Shown: positions 43,481-55,200 of the stretch, piece after piece
Layout of the letters: the number at the start of each line of letters is the position of its first letter
Position numbering within the stretch: the stretch's first letter is position 1
Assembly (NCBI GenBank): GCA_004431415.1
Contig: QPMI01000612.1
Coordinates: 93,917 to 157,916 of the forward strand
Source of the DNA: Cyanophora paradoxa
Taxonomy: Eukaryota > Glaucocystophyceae > Cyanophorales > Cyanophoraceae
Direction: 5' to 3'
Length of the DNA: 64,000 bases
Notes under the pieces: generated by a model
Told to the model about the DNA's origin: nothing
Seen by the model: only the letters and a program-made list of their open reading frames with translations
Databases searched by the model: none
Made by a program: the position numbers and the translations under genes

Positions 43481-45905
43481 AATTTTGAAAAGTTGGAGGG
43501 GCACCTGAGCTTGCATGGGCATAGTACGCAGCCGAGGACACAGCAGATGAAACAGCGTATGTTGCTTGCTCATTAGCCCCAGCATTCTTCGAGACACTAA
43601 CTCCAGATAGGCCGTGAGTTTGTGGCACCCCACCAGCAAAGTACTTGGCAATTTGGTCTCGTTGCCGCCTGCACTTCCTATCAGTGAATGGAAAACAAGA
43701 GGAGACGTGCATTGTGGAAGACCTTGGGATGGATCTTGTTGACCATACAGTCATGGCAAAGAAAAGAACCACATACGTTGCATACCACGTGGGTGCATAT
43801 CGATCCTCGTACTCTGTGAGAGGCACTTCAGCCCGACTTCTGACTCGCTCTCCCGAACATCTCACCTCCTTCGACGACAGGCTTGTACATGAGGAAGTAG
43901 AAGGTGAGGCCCACATAGATAGCAGCCCCGATATGAGCGAAAGACAGGACCGATTGCATCTACGCAGCACGATCAATGCACATAGTGCACAATGCCGTAT
44001 TCTCTTGAGCACCTTGAAGCACTGATAGCCTGCAATACCCGCATATGCGAAGTAAACCAGAATCACCATGTTGAAAATGATGTACTGAAAACCGGTAAGA
44101 AGCCGGAGAACACGTGTCTCAAACAAGACCGAACCGGAATGTCTTCGTAGTCCTCATCTCCAGCGAAGTCAGAGGCGTACCATTCGTCGCCGTACAGATC
44201 GAACATGCCAGATTCTGCATCATATTCAATTGGAACAGGAAGCGAAAACATTCACCACGAACCGAGATAACTTGCACGTGCCAGGAGGATCATTGCCACA
44301 AGCATCATAACCACATCAGCAATGAGAATGACATGGTTAATGGTCATGCTGAAATAAAGTGAGACTGCAGGAGGTGGAGGAATCGAAACGATGCACATAC
44401 TCCTTCACAAAAATCTTTGCAGAAGCCTTGGTTGCAGTCGTGAGATGGTCGAGGGTCCATCTGCAATGCCATGCCATCATTATCTGTTTCAAAGGAAGGG
44501 AGCACCCTCACTCACTCTTTAACACGTTGCCTCTGGTGGGCGCCAATGGAGTACCAAGCCATTAGAGCAACCGGAATTGCAAGGATTGTAACCGCAAGGA
44601 ACTGCAAGCAGCACGTTCAGCATGCACTGTCCCGATTTCAAAAAAAAGGAAGAATAGACCCAAGAAAAAGCAGATGAATGCCTCTGGATGCCAGGAATCC
44701 TACGCAACCCTCCTTCAATTTTAGACTGCACAGAGATAATCGTCTTTTGTCCTGCATGACCGTCAGAACAGTACACTCCTGATGTACGATAGTGCATAAG
44801 ACTTACCAGCCTTGATTGGCACAAGGGCACTGTTGAAGAAAGAGTTGACACCGCCTTTGAAGGCTCGCCTAACCCATCCTGCCATGGTCGGATTCGCCAT
44901 AGCTTCACTGAGTGTTTCATTTAGGAACTGCTCGCGGATGTCAAGAAAGAAAAAGAAGCGTGATCGAAATTAAGGATTGGCACCTTCAGCCGCTCATACA
45001 TCAGGGTTGCCTGTGCGGATTGCGTTTCCAATTCCTTCCTTGTCTTGTCAAAATTCGCCCGCATCTCCTTCAAAGCGTCCCGAAGCGCTTTGATCTACAA
45101 TGAAAAGCAATCTTAGATGGTTGCATGCACACAATGTGGAGGGATCACACGAACCTCCTCGTCCTTCTGCTTCATCTCAACAGACATCTTAGAGACGTGG
45201 TCGGACTTGCCACTCATTTGTTGCCTGGATTCTTGCAACTGCTGGCTAAGCTGCTCGACCATCCGAGCTGCGTCTTGGGTGATGGTCCTGTTGGAGTTAA
45301 GTCGGGAGAGCGAAACGTGAGGAAATGCAGTAAAAGCTGACTTTATTTCTCTGTCTTTGGCCTTCGCCTCTTCCTCCAGCTCCTGTGTCTGCATTGTCTT
45401 CTTCCGCAGCTCCTCTCGCAACAAAAGGATCTCTATCTCCCGGGCCTGCGAGCTGTCAACACGAACACGGTTCGTGTACAACACATGTTCGTGTGCACGT
45501 CGCTCAAGCTGGTTTTCTTCGAGGACTTCCTGGAGGTGGCCGCGAAATCCTGCCACGTACTCGTGTCCCGGTTCTCCTACGATCGGGCTCACAGAGGGCG
45601 AAGCAGACACCTAGCGCAGATACACGCACATCCCAGCTGTTCGACGGAGAGTTGCTAAACCCAAAACGCCCCAGCTTGTTGCCAAAGAAGCCATCGTTGC
45701 TCTCGCCTGACCGCCAGTCCGCTAGGAGGTATGGATCTTCGCGCGCTTGCAGCTGAGGCAAAAGAACGAAGTAGCCCAGCGCCGCGACCGTCACGACAGC
45801 CAGGACGAATCGCCCGCGGTTCTCAGCCCACTCGCGCTGAAGCCAGAGCTGCGCTTGCTGCAAGCTGCGCTCCGCTTCAAGCAAAAGAGGCCGGATGCTG
45901 GCCAT
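43481..45905 (-). CDS. coiled-coil, multi-pass membrane protein, unnamed
   Basis: ATG 45905 starts MASIRPLLLEAERSLQQAQL. A first membrane segment (FVLAVVTVAALGYFVLLP) is followed by a long coiled coil (EIEILLLREELRKKTMQTQE, DAARMVEQLSQQLQESRQQ, IKALRDALKEMRANFDKTRK). At least five hydrophobic helices follow: FLAVTILAIPVALMAWYSI, MTINHVILIADVVMMLVAMI, YIIFNMVILVYFAYAGIAGY, MQSVLSFAHIGAAIYVGLTF and YVVLFFAMTVW. An acidic loop (DFAGDEDYEDIP) lies between helices. Introns placed are GT-AG. I do not recognise the family. One N-terminal anchor, a cytosolic or lumenal coiled coil and a C-terminal bundle suggest an organelle-membrane scaffold or tether (inference only). The 3' end is unresolved: the frame runs on into low-complexity sequence beyond 43,480 with no convincing stop. 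Confidence 0.6.
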
Positions 45906-46215
45906 AGCGCTCTCGGCCGCCTAGTGCACCGGCGCACGCTGCCCGTGGCCCGCTTGCGCGCTGGCGCTGCGGCAGCGCTGCGGCAGCGCCTTTCGGTAAG
46001 GACAGCACCCGCAGAACGCTCTCCCGCAGCTCTGTTCCGCAATCCGGAGGGCGGTTGAAATGATGGGGGTACAAGACCCAATTGGCCCTTCCTGCCGGTG
46101 CGGTGCCCCTGCGCATGCATGGCCGCCGGCCGCGATTTGCAATCGCGTGTGAACCTTTCCAACAAGAATTCTGTTCGCGCGCACTCAAAATTCTGAACTA
46201 CACATGGTGGCGCCC
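45906..46215. other. intergenic, membrane-protein gene / dynein 3' end
   Basis: About 310 bp with repeated GCTGCGGCAGCG words at 45965-45990 and no gene. It lies between the start of the membrane-protein gene and the dynein stop codon. Confidence 0.4.
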
Positions 46216-49200
46216 TCAGTCGAAGTCGGCAAGCGCTAGGGCGACACCGGCGAGCGTCCACGCCGTGCGGTCGCCGGGCGCTTCCAGGGGGAGCTCGGTA
46301 AGCAGCCGCGCGCGGTCCGTGGCAAAGTATACGGGGACCGCCACAGCCCGCGCGGCGCTCGCCTCCGCCTCCTCCCGCGGAAGCCAGCCGAGGGTGCACC
46401 CCGGCGCTGCAAAGACGGCCGGGGCGTCCGCGGCGACCTGAGGGCGGGATGAGGCGGTGCGGCCGAGGGGTAGGGCGGGGCGGGGCGAGCCTCGGAGAGG
46501 CGGCCGCCGTCGACGTTGGCGCCCTGGATGAGGAGGCCGGCGACCTGCACAGGAATAGCAGCCCGCAGGGCGGCCCCGTCGCCCCAGGCTGCGGCGAGCC
46601 CCAGTGCGTCCATTGGCCGCTTGACTGTGTGTGAACGCGGGGGGGTGAGTGACTGGTCGAGGGACCGGGGGGTTGGGGACGGACGGGCGCGGGCGGTCTG
46701 CTGGCGAAGGGCGTTGAGGAAGGTGTCGGGGTGGAAGAGGTCAGCGAGGTTGAGGCGCTGCTTGAGGAGGGAGCCCTGCTTGGCGCTCTCCCGCCACTGG
46801 GCGCACGCGGTCGCGCGGTGCACGAGCTCGCGGAGCCAGGCCTGCGGGGCCGACGGCCCGTCGTCCCAGCGCTCCGACCAGCGGGCGGGGAGGGCGCCCG
46901 CAAGGAGAGCGGCTGCGTCTCGGTGGATGGCGGGGGTCAGGAGGGCGGCGCCCTTGATGACGCGGGCGATGGCGGCGAGGCTGGCGTCGACGGCCGCGAC
47001 GCTCTCGTGGCCAAAGGCCGCCTCCATGTACGCGAAGGTGTCCACGGGGGAGAGCCCAGGGGACGCTGCGGGGGGCGCGTCCTTCAGGAGGGTGGTGGCC
47101 CCCGTAAGCTTCTGCCAGAGGGCGAGGATGGGGTTCAGCTGGCGGGCCCAGAGGTCGCGGTCGAACTTGGCGTTGAGGGCGGCGGAGAGGGAGAGGCCCT
47201 TGAGGGAGGCGAGGACGGCGGCAGAGGCGGTGCGCTGCACGACGCGCTCCGTGTTGGCGGGGAGGCCGAAGAGAGCAGGGCTCTCCGCCTCGGAGAGCGC
47301 CGAGATGATGGAGTGGTAGTCCATCGGGTTGGGCGAGGCGGGGACGGCTAGGTTGGCGTAGAGCTTCTGGGCGCCCTTGAGGGTCTCGGGCGAGAAGTAC
47401 TTCGTGAGGTAGGCGGTGAGGACGCGGGTGTCGTAGGGGTTGTCGACGCGCCCGCCGTACAGCGCGTGCAGGAGGAGGCCGTGGATGGCGGGCCAGGGGA
47501 GGCGCCCGGCGTCCTTGGCCTGCGTGGCCGCCTGGTCGAGGATGTCGGCGGCCGAGCGGAGGTCAGCAAAGGAGAACTCGTAGAAGGTGGACCAGCCCTG
47601 CGGGATGTACGTGCGCCGCTCCTGCACCAGCGCGTGGAACCACGCCAGCACGAAAGTCAACTGCGCCCGCAGCGCCGACGAGAACGGCTTCATCGTCGAG
47701 TGTTCGCCCGTCGGGACCAGAGCCTCGAACGAACGCTGCAGGTTCCGCTTCACGCCGGGCGGCGCCTCGAAGGTGATCTTCAGGGAGCGCTCCAGAAGAA
47801 TAGCGGGGAACTTGGTGTGCGGCTCCGACGTGAGCCAGAGGCGGAACTGCGCGTGCGGCTGCACCGTCTTCAGCGTCTTCTCGAGGGTCCCGATCCAGCC
47901 CGTGACGAGGTGCAGGTTCTTAAGGCAGAGCCAGTAGCCGTTCTCGGCCGCCTCCCGCACCAGGGCGAGGGCCGTCTCCGCCTGGCCCTGGCCCATGGCG
48001 AGCTGCCGGTACCGGTCGGGCCCCACGACGCGCCCGGCGATCTCCTCCAGTTCCTGCGACGGGTCCGCGCCGGGCGTCGTGATGAGCAGGATAGGCTCGT
48101 CGCCCGCCGTCTCCTCCTCGAAGACCTGGCCCAGGTTCACGACGCCCGTGCCCAGGCTCTCCACGCCCAGCGCCTCGCAGACGAACTTGCGCACTGGACG
48201 GGGGCGTCAAGGGGGGAGCAGAGTCGCGTTTGAAGGGGAGATGAGCGGGCGCACTGGCGCTCTGGAGGCGGTCGGGGCGCAGCGCCTGAACGACGAGGAG
48301 CTGCTGGAAGGGCCTGCCGCGAGAAGCGTGAGGCGGCGAGGCGAGAGGTGACCCAGCTAGGTGGGACTGCACGTGAGGGACTTGGCGGCCTTGGCGGGGA
48401 ACTCGCTCTCGCAGGCGGGGGACTTAGCCCAGCGCTGCCAGTCCGCCTCGTTGAAGCCGCAGCCGCGCACGAGGTTCCCGAACGTCGACTCGAGGAGCGC
48501 GTACGCCCCCGCGCGGTCGCGCGTCGCCCACGCGGGGAAGGAGCGCGCGCCGGCCTCGCCGACGTCTGCCACGACGATCTGGCCCGTGAAGAGCTCCCAC
48601 TCCTGCGGCGCAAACTTGTCCACGAAGAGCCCGTGGCAGATGTGCAGCGCGAAGGTCAACCGGTCCGCCTTGAAGAGCGAGCGACACACGTAGCTGCCGG
48701 GCGCGCCTCAGGTGCGCGCCAAGGCGCGACACGGGCGGCGCGGGCGGAGACGCACTTGACGACGTTGACGATGAGGTGCTTCTGGAGGAAGGCGATGCGG
48801 CGGCCGGTGTCCTTCTCGGCGGAGCCCTCATCCTTCAGGAGCTGGAGGGCCTTGCGGAAGAGGCGGAGGAAGGTCGCGAGGGCGAAGCGGTACATCGTGT
48901 TCACGCGCGCGATGTCCTTCATCAGGAAGTACACCGTCGCGCCGACGCTCGCGATCTTGCGGTACACGTTTCGCTTCTTGTCGATCTCCGCCTGCAGCTT
49001 CTGCGACTCGACGAGCGCGTGCTGGATGACGATCGCCTTCTGCTTCGTCGTCTCCAGCGACGTGATCAGCGCCTCGTTCTCCAGGATCTGGGGCACGCTC
49101 AGTCAGAGGACATAACGCAGGGTAGGCCTGGAGGAGGCCGCACGTTGCCCTGCGATGATGCCAGCTCGTCGAGGAGGAGCTTCTCGAGCTTTGTCGTCTC

Positions 49201-52200
49201 GACTTTGGCGTCCTCTTCCTCCTGCAGCAGCCGGTGCTTCTCCTCCTCGAGCTTCGCGTCCTCGTACTGCAGCGTCAAGGAGAGCAGCTGGCCCTCCAGT
49301 CCGGGCTTCGTCACCAAGAAGTTGATCTGCGCTCAGGAAGGCATGAGGGAAACATAAAAGCGAGCCGACGGGCGAAGGGGTCGCGCCTCGTTGACGAGCG
49401 AAATGGCGTCCGGGGGCAGGTCAGGGTGCGGGTTGCGCGTCGCCAGGAAGATGCGGAACTTCTCGTTGTAGTCCACCAACTTGTCCCCGATCTGGCGGGC
49501 GGGCGCGGTCAATCGTTTCTATCGCTGCGGACGGAACCGGCGTGGCCGGCACGGGGATGGGGCGGGGCGGGGCGCGGGGTGGACCTGGACGGAGCTGCGG
49601 AGGCCGTCGCGGGCGAGGTCGCGGCGGAGGATCGGGTAGAGCATCGGCTCGACGCGGTCGACCTCCGTGATGAGCAGCGTCTTGCCGAAGCGCACGGCCA
49701 TCTCCACCGTCGTCGCGAACTTGGCCTCGCCCGAGACCAGCACCTCCACAGGCCGCTCCTGCCGCTGCGCGCGGGACGTCGGCAGGGCCGCTACGTCACG
49801 TTTCAGGGTCGAGCGCTGGGCACCTCGAGGTACTTGCGGAGCCACTCGATAGCCTGCGTGGACGGGTCTACAATGAAGGGGACCTGCTTGCTCGCCTCGA
49901 TACAGATGGCGTTTTCCATGCTAAGCTCGTCTGCGGGGAGGCCCTCCTTCTTCCACACCAGCATCTGCGACTCGCTCGACATGAAGCCCTGCGGAGCGTC
50001 GCCCGCAAAGTCAGAAGAGGAAGAAGAATCACGCGCGCGCCTCGGGGGCAGGCGCCCCGGGCGGACCTTGAAGGTGAAGCTCTCGAGCTCGACGCGGCGG
50101 CACCACTCTTTGATGGCCTTTTCGCGCACGTCCTCCGGCGTCGCCGCCAGGTACGTCACGAAGCCCTGCGGCCGGGCCGCGATTAGCGGCGGCGGGGGAA
50201 GGGCTGGCGCGGGGTTTGGGGGCACGGGGCGCACGGAGGCGAGGAGGGCGTTGCGGGGGATCTGCTTGAGCTGCTCGTCGAGGTCGCGGCTCTGCTGCTC
50301 CCAGCGGGTCTTCTCCCCGCCGAGCTTGCCGAAGAGGGCCTGGGCGGCCTCCAGGGTCTTCGTCTCCTTCTCGACCTTGATCTTGAGCGTCTCCGCCTCG
50401 CCCGTCTTCCGCGAGAAGTCGTCCTTAAGCTCCCCGATCTGCGCGGGGGTGAGGACGGGGAGCGGCGCCCGGGGCCCGGGCCCTGTCGTACCTGCTTGTC
50501 GAGGACGGAGAGGGCCTGCTCGCACTTCTGGACGCGGTCGCGGGCCGCCTGCTGGGAGGCGACGAGGCTCTGGAGCTCCTGCTCGAGGGGCCCAATCTTC
50601 TCCAGCACCTCCGAGTAGCGGATGTTCGCGACGGTCCACTCGGCGAGCGGGCCGGCCGCAACGGAGACGCGGTAGATCGAGGCCCTCTCAAAGGATGCCG
50701 GCCGCTCGGCAATGAGGCTCTTGACGTCGCGGCGGATCTGGGGCGTCACGTTGCGCGCATCGAAGTTGAGGATCTCCTCCTTGACCTGCCGGTTGCCGAG
50801 GAAGCGCTTCATCGAGGTCCAGCTCGTGTCGTAGATGCCCATGAGCCGCAGCACGCCCTCGAGGACGTCGCGGATCGGCTCCGGCGGCGCCTTCAGCGAG
50901 CGAATCTCCGTCAGGTTGTCGTTCCGGATCTGGCCGACGGCATCCTTGGCGGCGTCCAGGAGCGGCTGGCACTCGGCGAGCTCAGCATCGACCTGCCCGC
51001 GCCGCTGCTTGAGCTTCTGCTCCTCGACGGCGAGCTTCTGCGAGAGCGTCTCGACCTCCGTCTTGCGCTCCGAGGCCGTCTTCATGGCGACGGTGATCTT
51101 CTGGAGCGCCTCGTCGGCCGCCTTTTGCTTCTCCGAGAGCTTTTTGCGGTTCACCTCCGCCTCCCGCGAAAGCTCCTCGACCTTCTTCGCCGCCTCCGTG
51201 AGCTTCGAGAGGCCTGACGCGAGGTGCTTCTTCTGCTCCTCGTGAGCCTCGCGCTTCGCCCGGACGAGGTCCCGGTACGTTTCCATGAATGCGATGTACT
51301 GCCGGGGCGTCGCGCCCGAGGCGCCCCTGGCCCACTGGTGGATCGAGATCATCTGCTGCACGAGCCGCTCCCGCTCCGCGTCGTTGGGGGCCATAACCGA
51401 GAAGAGGTCGGCGAGGTAGAGTCGTGTGATCTGCTTGAAGCCCTCCCCGCTCCAGTTGTCGAGCCACTGGATTGAGCAGCGCGTGTAGAGCGCCGGGTTG
51501 CTCTCGCAGTTGACGACGAAGGATGGGTTCGTCGGGTCCATGCTGATCACGACGTGGAGGTTGCGCTGCACGCGCGACGCGAAGAAGTTGAAGAGGGTCT
51601 TGTGCCGGAAGCCTTGCTCGCGCATGAGCTCGCGGAGGGACTGCAGGTGCGGCTCCAGCTCCTCGGGCGTGAAGAGGCCCGGGACCTCGCCGCCCGAGAG
51701 GAGACTGTTGAGGAGCTCGAGGAAAGTCGGCTCGTGGAGCTGGTGGTCCTCGATATAGAAAAGCATCGGCTCGCCCTTGACGCCCGTCTGCAGCATGGCG
51801 TTCTTGAGGTCCTGCTGGAAGGCCTTCACGCCATACTCCTTCGTGACGCAGGGCGAGAAGAACTGCATGCGGAGCATGTGCGCGACCAGGATGGCGCCCG
51901 TGCGACGCCCGACGCCGTTGCGGCCGGCGAGGAGAAGCGACCCGCCGGGGCTCGAGAGGACGCGGTCGAAGCGGGCCAGGTGGTCCAGCACCTCGGGGAA
52001 GAGGATGATGCCGAGCTCCTTCTGCGAGCGCTCGTACATCGTGAGGCCCTGCTGCACGACCTCCGTGAGGTCCTTCCGCGCTATTCGCAGGAGGCCCGGC
52101 TGCCCCGGCGTCGCCAGCGTGCTGTAGAAGGCGTCGCCGGCGCCGTCGCCAGGGACGCGCCAGTCGCGGCGGAGGACGCCTGCGATGAGGCCGTTCCAGC

Positions 52201-55200
52201 GCTTGCACGAGTCTTCGTCGACAAGGCGGTCCCGGAAGATGCGCTCCGCCTCGTAGCGCCAGACGTCGAGCAGGTCCTGCGACGCTAGGTCGTACCGCTG
52301 CAGGCCCAGTGTCCACGCCGTCAGCTCGCGCGGCGTGTACAGGTAGTGCCGTCGCTCGTCCACCGAGAACGATTGCTGCACACGCGTAAGGCGAAGCCCC
52401 CGATGGGGTGGGAGGAGGGCAGGAAGAGGGTTAAGCGCACCCGCGTCTGCTCATAGACGTCGGCCATGGAGGCGGCGAGCTTGCGGATGGCATCGTCACT
52501 CTTGAAGATGGGGTGGGCGGTGAGGGCCGGCCCGACGACGGCGCGCAGGGCGGCCGAGTAGACGGTCTGGAGCTGCTCGGCGTCGGGGTAGGACATGTAG
52601 GCGATGCGGACGGCGGCGGTGAAGCGGGTGGAGAGGGGGTGGCGTCCAACGGTCGTCGCGGGGTTCATCGAGGCGACGATCTGGATGCGCTCGAGGCCGA
52701 GCCACTCGAGATTCTTGTCGAAGAAGCCCTTGTAGGTGATGAGCTGGTGGAGGAAGGCGACGAGCTGCATCGTCTCGTACTTGTCCGGCTTCGGCAGGTT
52801 GATGTCCTTCAGGTAGACGATGAGGCGCTCAGCGTCGCGCGGGCGGTACACGCGCCCGCTGCTCGACGAGAAGACGCCGGCCACCTGGTTGAGCTTCTGG
52901 ATGACGTGGTACGCGTTCGTCTGTGCCGAGCAGTGGATGGTGGCGACCTGGCAAGAGCGGAAGTCGGCGAAGACGGAGTTGAGGAGGAGGTTCTTGCCGC
53001 AGCCCTCGGGCCCGACGAGCAGCACGGGTTCCGCTGCGTCGATCCAGGTGCGGAGCATGTCGCGCGTCCGCTGCATGTCGATGGTGGGGACGAGCGGCAG
53101 CGCGCCCGTCGCCTTGATGTCTTCCGCCGACAAGTTCGCAGCCTCGAACTGATAGAGGCGGGTGACGCCCAGCTCCCCGTCGAAGGTCGCGTCCAGCGGG
53201 CGGCGCTGGTCCAGCATCCGCTCCCCCGTCAGCTCGTAGACGTAGCGGGCCAGGTTAACGCGCGCCTCGGGCTCCATGTTCGCCCCGAAACCGCGGATAA
53301 GGGCGACGGCGAAGGCGGGCTTGGTTTTCACGCCGCGCAGATGCGCGAGGACGTTGTCGACGATGCCAACGCGCGTCGTGTCGACGACAATCGCCTTGGA
53401 CTGCCGCACGTGGTCGAGGGCCTTGTAGAAGGCCGTGTCCATCCACGTCTGCAGGTCGGACTGCAGCTCCGCCGGCTGCTTCGCGATCCACGACTTGACG
53501 AGCATCTGGGTCTCCAGGTTCTCCTCCGACAGGAAGATCATGCCTGCCGGCGACCGGGTTTCGGAGGGCGCAGCGCGGCTTACGCTGGAGGGGGCTGGGG
53601 CGCACCCATGCGCGAGACGGTGGCCGGCGAGGCGAACTTGAGCGAGTGCGTCTCGAAGATGAAGTTCACGTTCGGGCCGAACTGGATGCGCTCGCCGGAG
53701 GGCATCGTCAGCAAGCGGTTGTCGTCGAGCACCGAGTTGAGCGACTCAATCCACTCCGGGTCGATGTCGCCGTCTGCCACAATCCACGTATGCGTCCCCT
53801 CCGGCTCCGCGATGACCTGCGGTGCGAGGAGTCGGCGCGGTGCAGGGACGGACAGAGGAAGGCGGGCGCAGGGGCCCCGAGAACCTGGCGGGCGGCGCGG
53901 GTAAGCACGCCGTCGAACCACTCGCGGGTGTCGTTGTCCATGCGGCCGAGGAGCTGCGTGCGATCCATCGCCTTCGGGTTGAACTGGTGCACGACGAGGC
54001 GCTGCCCGAGGCGGCGCATGGCCTCGCAGACGGCGTCCCAGAGGGTCGACTTGCCGCAGCCCGAGGGCCCCACGATGACAACACCCATGCGCTGCTTCGT
54101 CGCCTCGTAGAACTGGAGCATCTTCTTGACCTGGCCCTCGTAGACCTGCAGCTTCTGCTCCCCCAGGTAGTCCTTCATCGCCTTCTCGAGATCCGTGTAC
54201 GCGATGTCGGCAACCTGGGCGCCCGGGAAGATGTCCGCGATAAGCGCGTTGAAGCGGTGCGAGTCGGCGAAGGTTAGCTTGGAGAGGGTGTTGACGCGGA
54301 GCGACTTGATGACGAGCTCCGCTTCCACCTCGGCATTAACGGCCCGCTCGCCCTTCTTCTTCTCGGCCTGGATGAGCTGCCCGGCAAGCTGGAGGACCGT
54401 CTTGAGGGAACGGAGGCCCCAGTCGTAGTGCTGCTGCTGGGAGAGGAGCTGCTTGGCGACCTGGAAGACGGAGACGATCTTGCGGGCTAGGTCCTTGGCG
54501 TGTGTGAAGCCCTCCGAGTACAGGATGACCTCCGCGATGAGGTCATTGTCGGGCGCGGACATGGCGACGGCGCGGAAGAGCTGCTTCAGGTTGTCCGGCA
54601 GCTTCGAGCGGCCGAGGTACCCCTTGCCGGCGGGGTTGAGCGTCACGAAAATGCCGGCGTTCGGGTTCACAGAGATGTCCTTCTCGAGCAGGTTGAGGGT
54701 CGGGGCGCGGTTCTTGAGGGCCGTCTGGATGATCTGGATCTGCTGGGAGACGGCCGAGAGCACGTCCTCCTCCAGACGGTTGAACTCGTCGAAGCAGCCC
54801 CATGCGCCGCACTTGACGAGCCCCGTGAAGATGCGGCCCATGCTCTTGAAGTCGATGCCCTCGTCACAGTTGAAGACGAGGCACTGGCGGCCCAGCGCCT
54901 GTGCCAGGGCCTTCACCGACTCCGTCTTGCCCGTGCCGGCCGGCCCGTAGGGGTTGCCACCGTATCCATGCCGGATGCCTTGCGTGAGGGTGAGGTAGCA
55001 CTTGTCCGTCAGGGGCGTGTGCACAAGCTTCGGCGCGTTGCCCTGGTATTCAAATGTGTACAGGATGTCTGCCTGCGCGGCCTGCGTCAGCGCGGGGTGC
55101 GAGGCCGCGAAAAAGGGAGTAACGCACGTCGACCATGCGGGCGCGCACTTCGCCGCCGGTGCTGTAGTAGCGCAGCCTGCGGTGCAGATGAGACCAGTGG

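Noticed and set aside
45520-45660. 19-nt micro-intron (GTGCGTG...GCTAG) in the membrane-protein gene
   Set aside because: A ~100-nt intron with the same donor and acceptor CACCTCCAG keeps the phase as well and fits the usual intron size here.
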